The notes under the pieces are model-generated. The model made no database searches. It was given only the letters and a program-made list of their open reading frames with translations, and had not been told where the DNA came from. Of a stretch of DNA of 64,000 bases, positions 62,369 to 64,000 are shown one piece after another. The position numbers were made by a program, and so were the translations under genes. How positions within the stretch are numbered: the stretch's first letter is position 1; every line of letters begins with the position of its first letter. The stretch comes from an uncultured Porphyromonadaceae bacterium (GTDB taxonomy: Bacteria; Bacteroidota; Bacteroidia; Bacteroidales; Muribaculaceae). The DNA lies in assembly GCA_900540625.1 (NCBI GenBank), contig UQGP01000002.1:1-64000 (forward strand), in the 5' to 3' direction.

Positions 62369-63859
62369 CTAAAAATTGAAGTATATGAATGGTGCAACGT
62401 CTTCGCCTCGCAATTGGAGCACGCATTGTACGACTACAATGAATATCAGCAGTTTGACTATCCAAGGCGAGCGGACAAACCACATAGCGGCCTTGTCCCA
62501 AAAGGAGGTGGGAAGACAATGGGCGATTATAATTACGGACATAAGTATCAACCATAGATAGCGTACCGAGGCAAAGGGTATTATATAATCTACGGACAAA
62601 TCCGAGAAGGTGTGCCCTATAATGGCGCACGAATCGCCGAAACTATCGGCGCGGAAAAACACCCATAGCAAGGCTACAACAGTCATTGTCAGCAGCCATG
62701 AAAGGGCTTTGACTCCCCAATTGTCGCCAATCTTTCCGAGGAAAGGTCGGCAAGCCTTATGTATTGCCAGGCCGGCGCCATGCATTCCGCCCCAAAATAC
62801 GAATTTCCATGACGCACCATGCCACAATCCGCCGATAAGCATCGTCGCCATATTGTTTACGTAAGTTCTCCGCTTCCCCTTGCGGTTGCCGCCAAGTGGT
62901 ATGTACACATAATCGCGCAACCACGTGGAAAGCGATATGTGCCAGCGACGCCAAAAATCGGTAAGATTGCGCGACTTATACGGGAAATTGAAGTTCTTAG
63001 CCAGTCTGAAGCCCATAATCAGGGCGATACCTATTGCCATATCACTGTATCCTGAAAAGTCGCAGTATATTTGCATAGTATATCCGATGATGCCCATCAG
63101 GCATTCAAAGCCGCTGTAACCAGGCACGCCGGTGGCTGCATCTACACTGAATATCAAGTCATTGTATTGTGCTATATAGTCAGCGATAATGGCCTTCTTG
63201 ACCACTCCGAGTATTATAAGCCATAGCCCGAGATACATCATCGGACGTGTGGCATGGCGACTTTCGCGTATCTGCGGCAGAAAGTAATCGGCACGAACAA
63301 TAGGTCCGGCCACAAGTGCCGGGAAAAACGATAGGAAAAAGGCATACTCGAGCCACGTCTTGGTGGGCGCTACACGTCCTTTGTACACATCTACTATATA
63401 GCTGATAGACTGAAATGTATAGAAGGATATGCCCACAGGCAAAATGATATCCATAGGCTCGAAGTTGCCACCTACCATCTGCTGCCAATTCCACATAAAG
63501 AAATTGGCGTACTTGAAATAGCAAAGTATACCCAATGAGGTGGTCACCGAGAGTGCCACACATAATCGACGCCTCAGACGTGACCGGACACGCACAAGCA
63601 CACGAGACATTGTCCAGTCTATCAATGATGTAGCCACTAACAGAAAGACAAAGAATCCACTGCTTTTATAGTAAAAGAACAGCGAGAAAGCCACCACAAA
63701 ACTTACCATCTGCCACAATCGGTCGCGCAGCATTGCAAAGACCGGGATAAAGACGATAAACAATGCCCAAAACACTCCGCTGCTGAAGAGCATAGGCTCG
63801 CCCGGAGTGTAGGTCAGCTGTTCTAATATGTTGTGTATTATCGTCGAAATATCTGCCAT
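62369..63859 (-). CDS. MBOAT family O-acyltransferase, AlgI-like
   Basis: 496 residues, about ten membrane helices. The motifs FPALVAGPIVRADYFLPQIR near 175, YCDFSGYSDMAIGIALIMGF near 250 and GLWHGASWKFVFWGGMHGAG near 342, with the catalytic His in WHG, mark a membrane-bound O-acyltransferase like AlgI, DltB or PatA. It should acetylate an extracellular polysaccharide or peptidoglycan. The usual SGNH-hydrolase partner is not visible and may lie beyond the window. It is the first of the leftward group, with mtaB 67 bp downstream. Confidence 0.92.
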   Translation of the reverse strand: MADISTIIHNILEQLTYTPGEPMLFSSGVFWALFIVFIPVFAMLRDRLWQMVSFVVAFSLFFYYKSSGFFVFLLVATSLIDWTMSRVLVRVRSRLRRRLCVALSVTTSLGILCYFKYANFFMWNWQQMVGGNFEPMDIILPVGISFYTFQSISYIVDVYKGRVAPTKTWLEYAFFLSFFPALVAGPIVRADYFLPQIRESRHATRPMMYLGLWLIILGVVKKAIIADYIAQYNDLIFSVDAATGVPGYSGFECLMGIIGYTMQIYCDFSGYSDMAIGIALIMGFRLAKNFNFPYKSRNLTDFWRRWHISLSTWLRDYVYIPLGGNRKGKRRTYVNNMATMLIGGLWHGASWKFVFWGGMHGAGLAIHKACRPFLGKIGDNWGVKALSWLLTMTVVALLWVFFRADSFGDSCAIIGHTFSDLSVDYIIPFASVRYLWLILMSVIIIAHCLPTSFWDKAAMWFVRSPWIVKLLIFIVVVQCVLQLRGEDVAPFIYFNF

Positions 63860-63905
63860 TTGTTGTTGTCTGACGACGGCTTGACCTTCAGATTCTTATG
63901 TTTAT

Positions 63906-63913
63906 TACTTTTG
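63906..63913 (+). promoter_or_regulatory. Plus-strand -7 box near the right edge
   Basis: TACTTTTG, exact, with TTGA at 63881-63884 as a possible -33 box, 21 bases apart. It points away from the MBOAT gene. Confidence 0.45.
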
Positions 63914-63920
63914 CGGTTGG

Positions 63921-63975
63921 TGTACAAATATTCGCTTGGGACGCCCTGTCGCGGTCTTGGGGCGCGACATTTTTA
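63921..63975 (+). ncRNA. Short promoter-to-terminator transcript candidate
   Basis: From an expected start near 63921, about 55 nt end in a 7-bp stem tgtcgcg (63947-63953) with cgcgaca (63963-63969) and five T (63970-63974). No open frame of note. It could be a small RNA, or an attenuator for a gene beyond the right edge. Confidence 0.4.
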
Positions 63976-64000
63976 TGGGATGTGCGCAGTGTTGCGGCAT

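Overview
The window looks like a chromosomal segment of a Bacteroidales gut-type bacterium, possibly Muribaculaceae; the family is a guess. The evidence is a repeated promoter signature (TTTG, about 19-20 bases, then TAnnTTTG), no obvious Shine-Dalgarno sequences, and a gene set typical of Bacteroidota: RprX/RprY two-component pair, MalQ with two CBM20 domains, S9 peptidase, MBOAT acyltransferase and TamB. Base composition is roughly balanced in core genes and clearly AT-richer in accessory patches, notably about 8.0-12.6 kb. I found no rRNA, tRNA, CRISPR array, transposase or integrase.

Layout. 0.3-3.7 kb: malQ and a small zinc-ribbon protein. 3.85-12.7 kb: an accessory island that opens with a promoter-terminator non-coding element (element A). 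It carries a two-gene restriction-modification system whose large subunit joins a GIY-YIG-like domain, an SF2 helicase and an adenine methylase. A leucine-rich-repeat protein, an exported protein and a DUF2971 protein follow, the last two each tagged at the 3' end by a 29-bp direct repeat. 12.8-22.2 kb: rprX-rprY, a dTDP-amino-sugar operon (rmlA, a double ketoisomerase cupin, an aminotransferase) and an etfB-etfA-acyl-CoA dehydrogenase operon. 22.5-28.4 kb: polysaccharide export lipoprotein and tyrosine autokinase, yraN, an FAD oxidoreductase and a small lipoprotein.

28.6-42.4 kb is the least explained part. A second copy of the non-coding element (element B) is followed by about sixteen co-oriented genes. 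They include three paralogues of a small internally duplicated domain, two or three very basic small proteins, a TerB-like protein, an inner-membrane OmpA-domain protein, two PD-(D/E)XK nuclease-like proteins, a frameshifted duplicated-domain gene, a zinc protein, a Sel1-repeat protein, two membrane-anchored proteins, a voltage-gated-type ion channel with an atypical pore, a TatA-like microprotein and a DUF4143 ATPase. I propose this block as a candidate uncharacterised stress or conflict (defence-like) system.

42.6-64 kb is core-like again: uvrB, ygiQ-type radical SAM, S9 peptidase, DUF6155-type protein, NlpC/P60 peptidase, an MFS exporter, nhaD, and a leftward group (MBOAT, mtaB, LpxL-type acyltransferase, family 2 glycosyltransferase, tamB) linked to the cell envelope. 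Two short promoter-terminator units without genes may be small RNAs, near 52.2 kb on the minus strand and at 63.9 kb on the plus strand.
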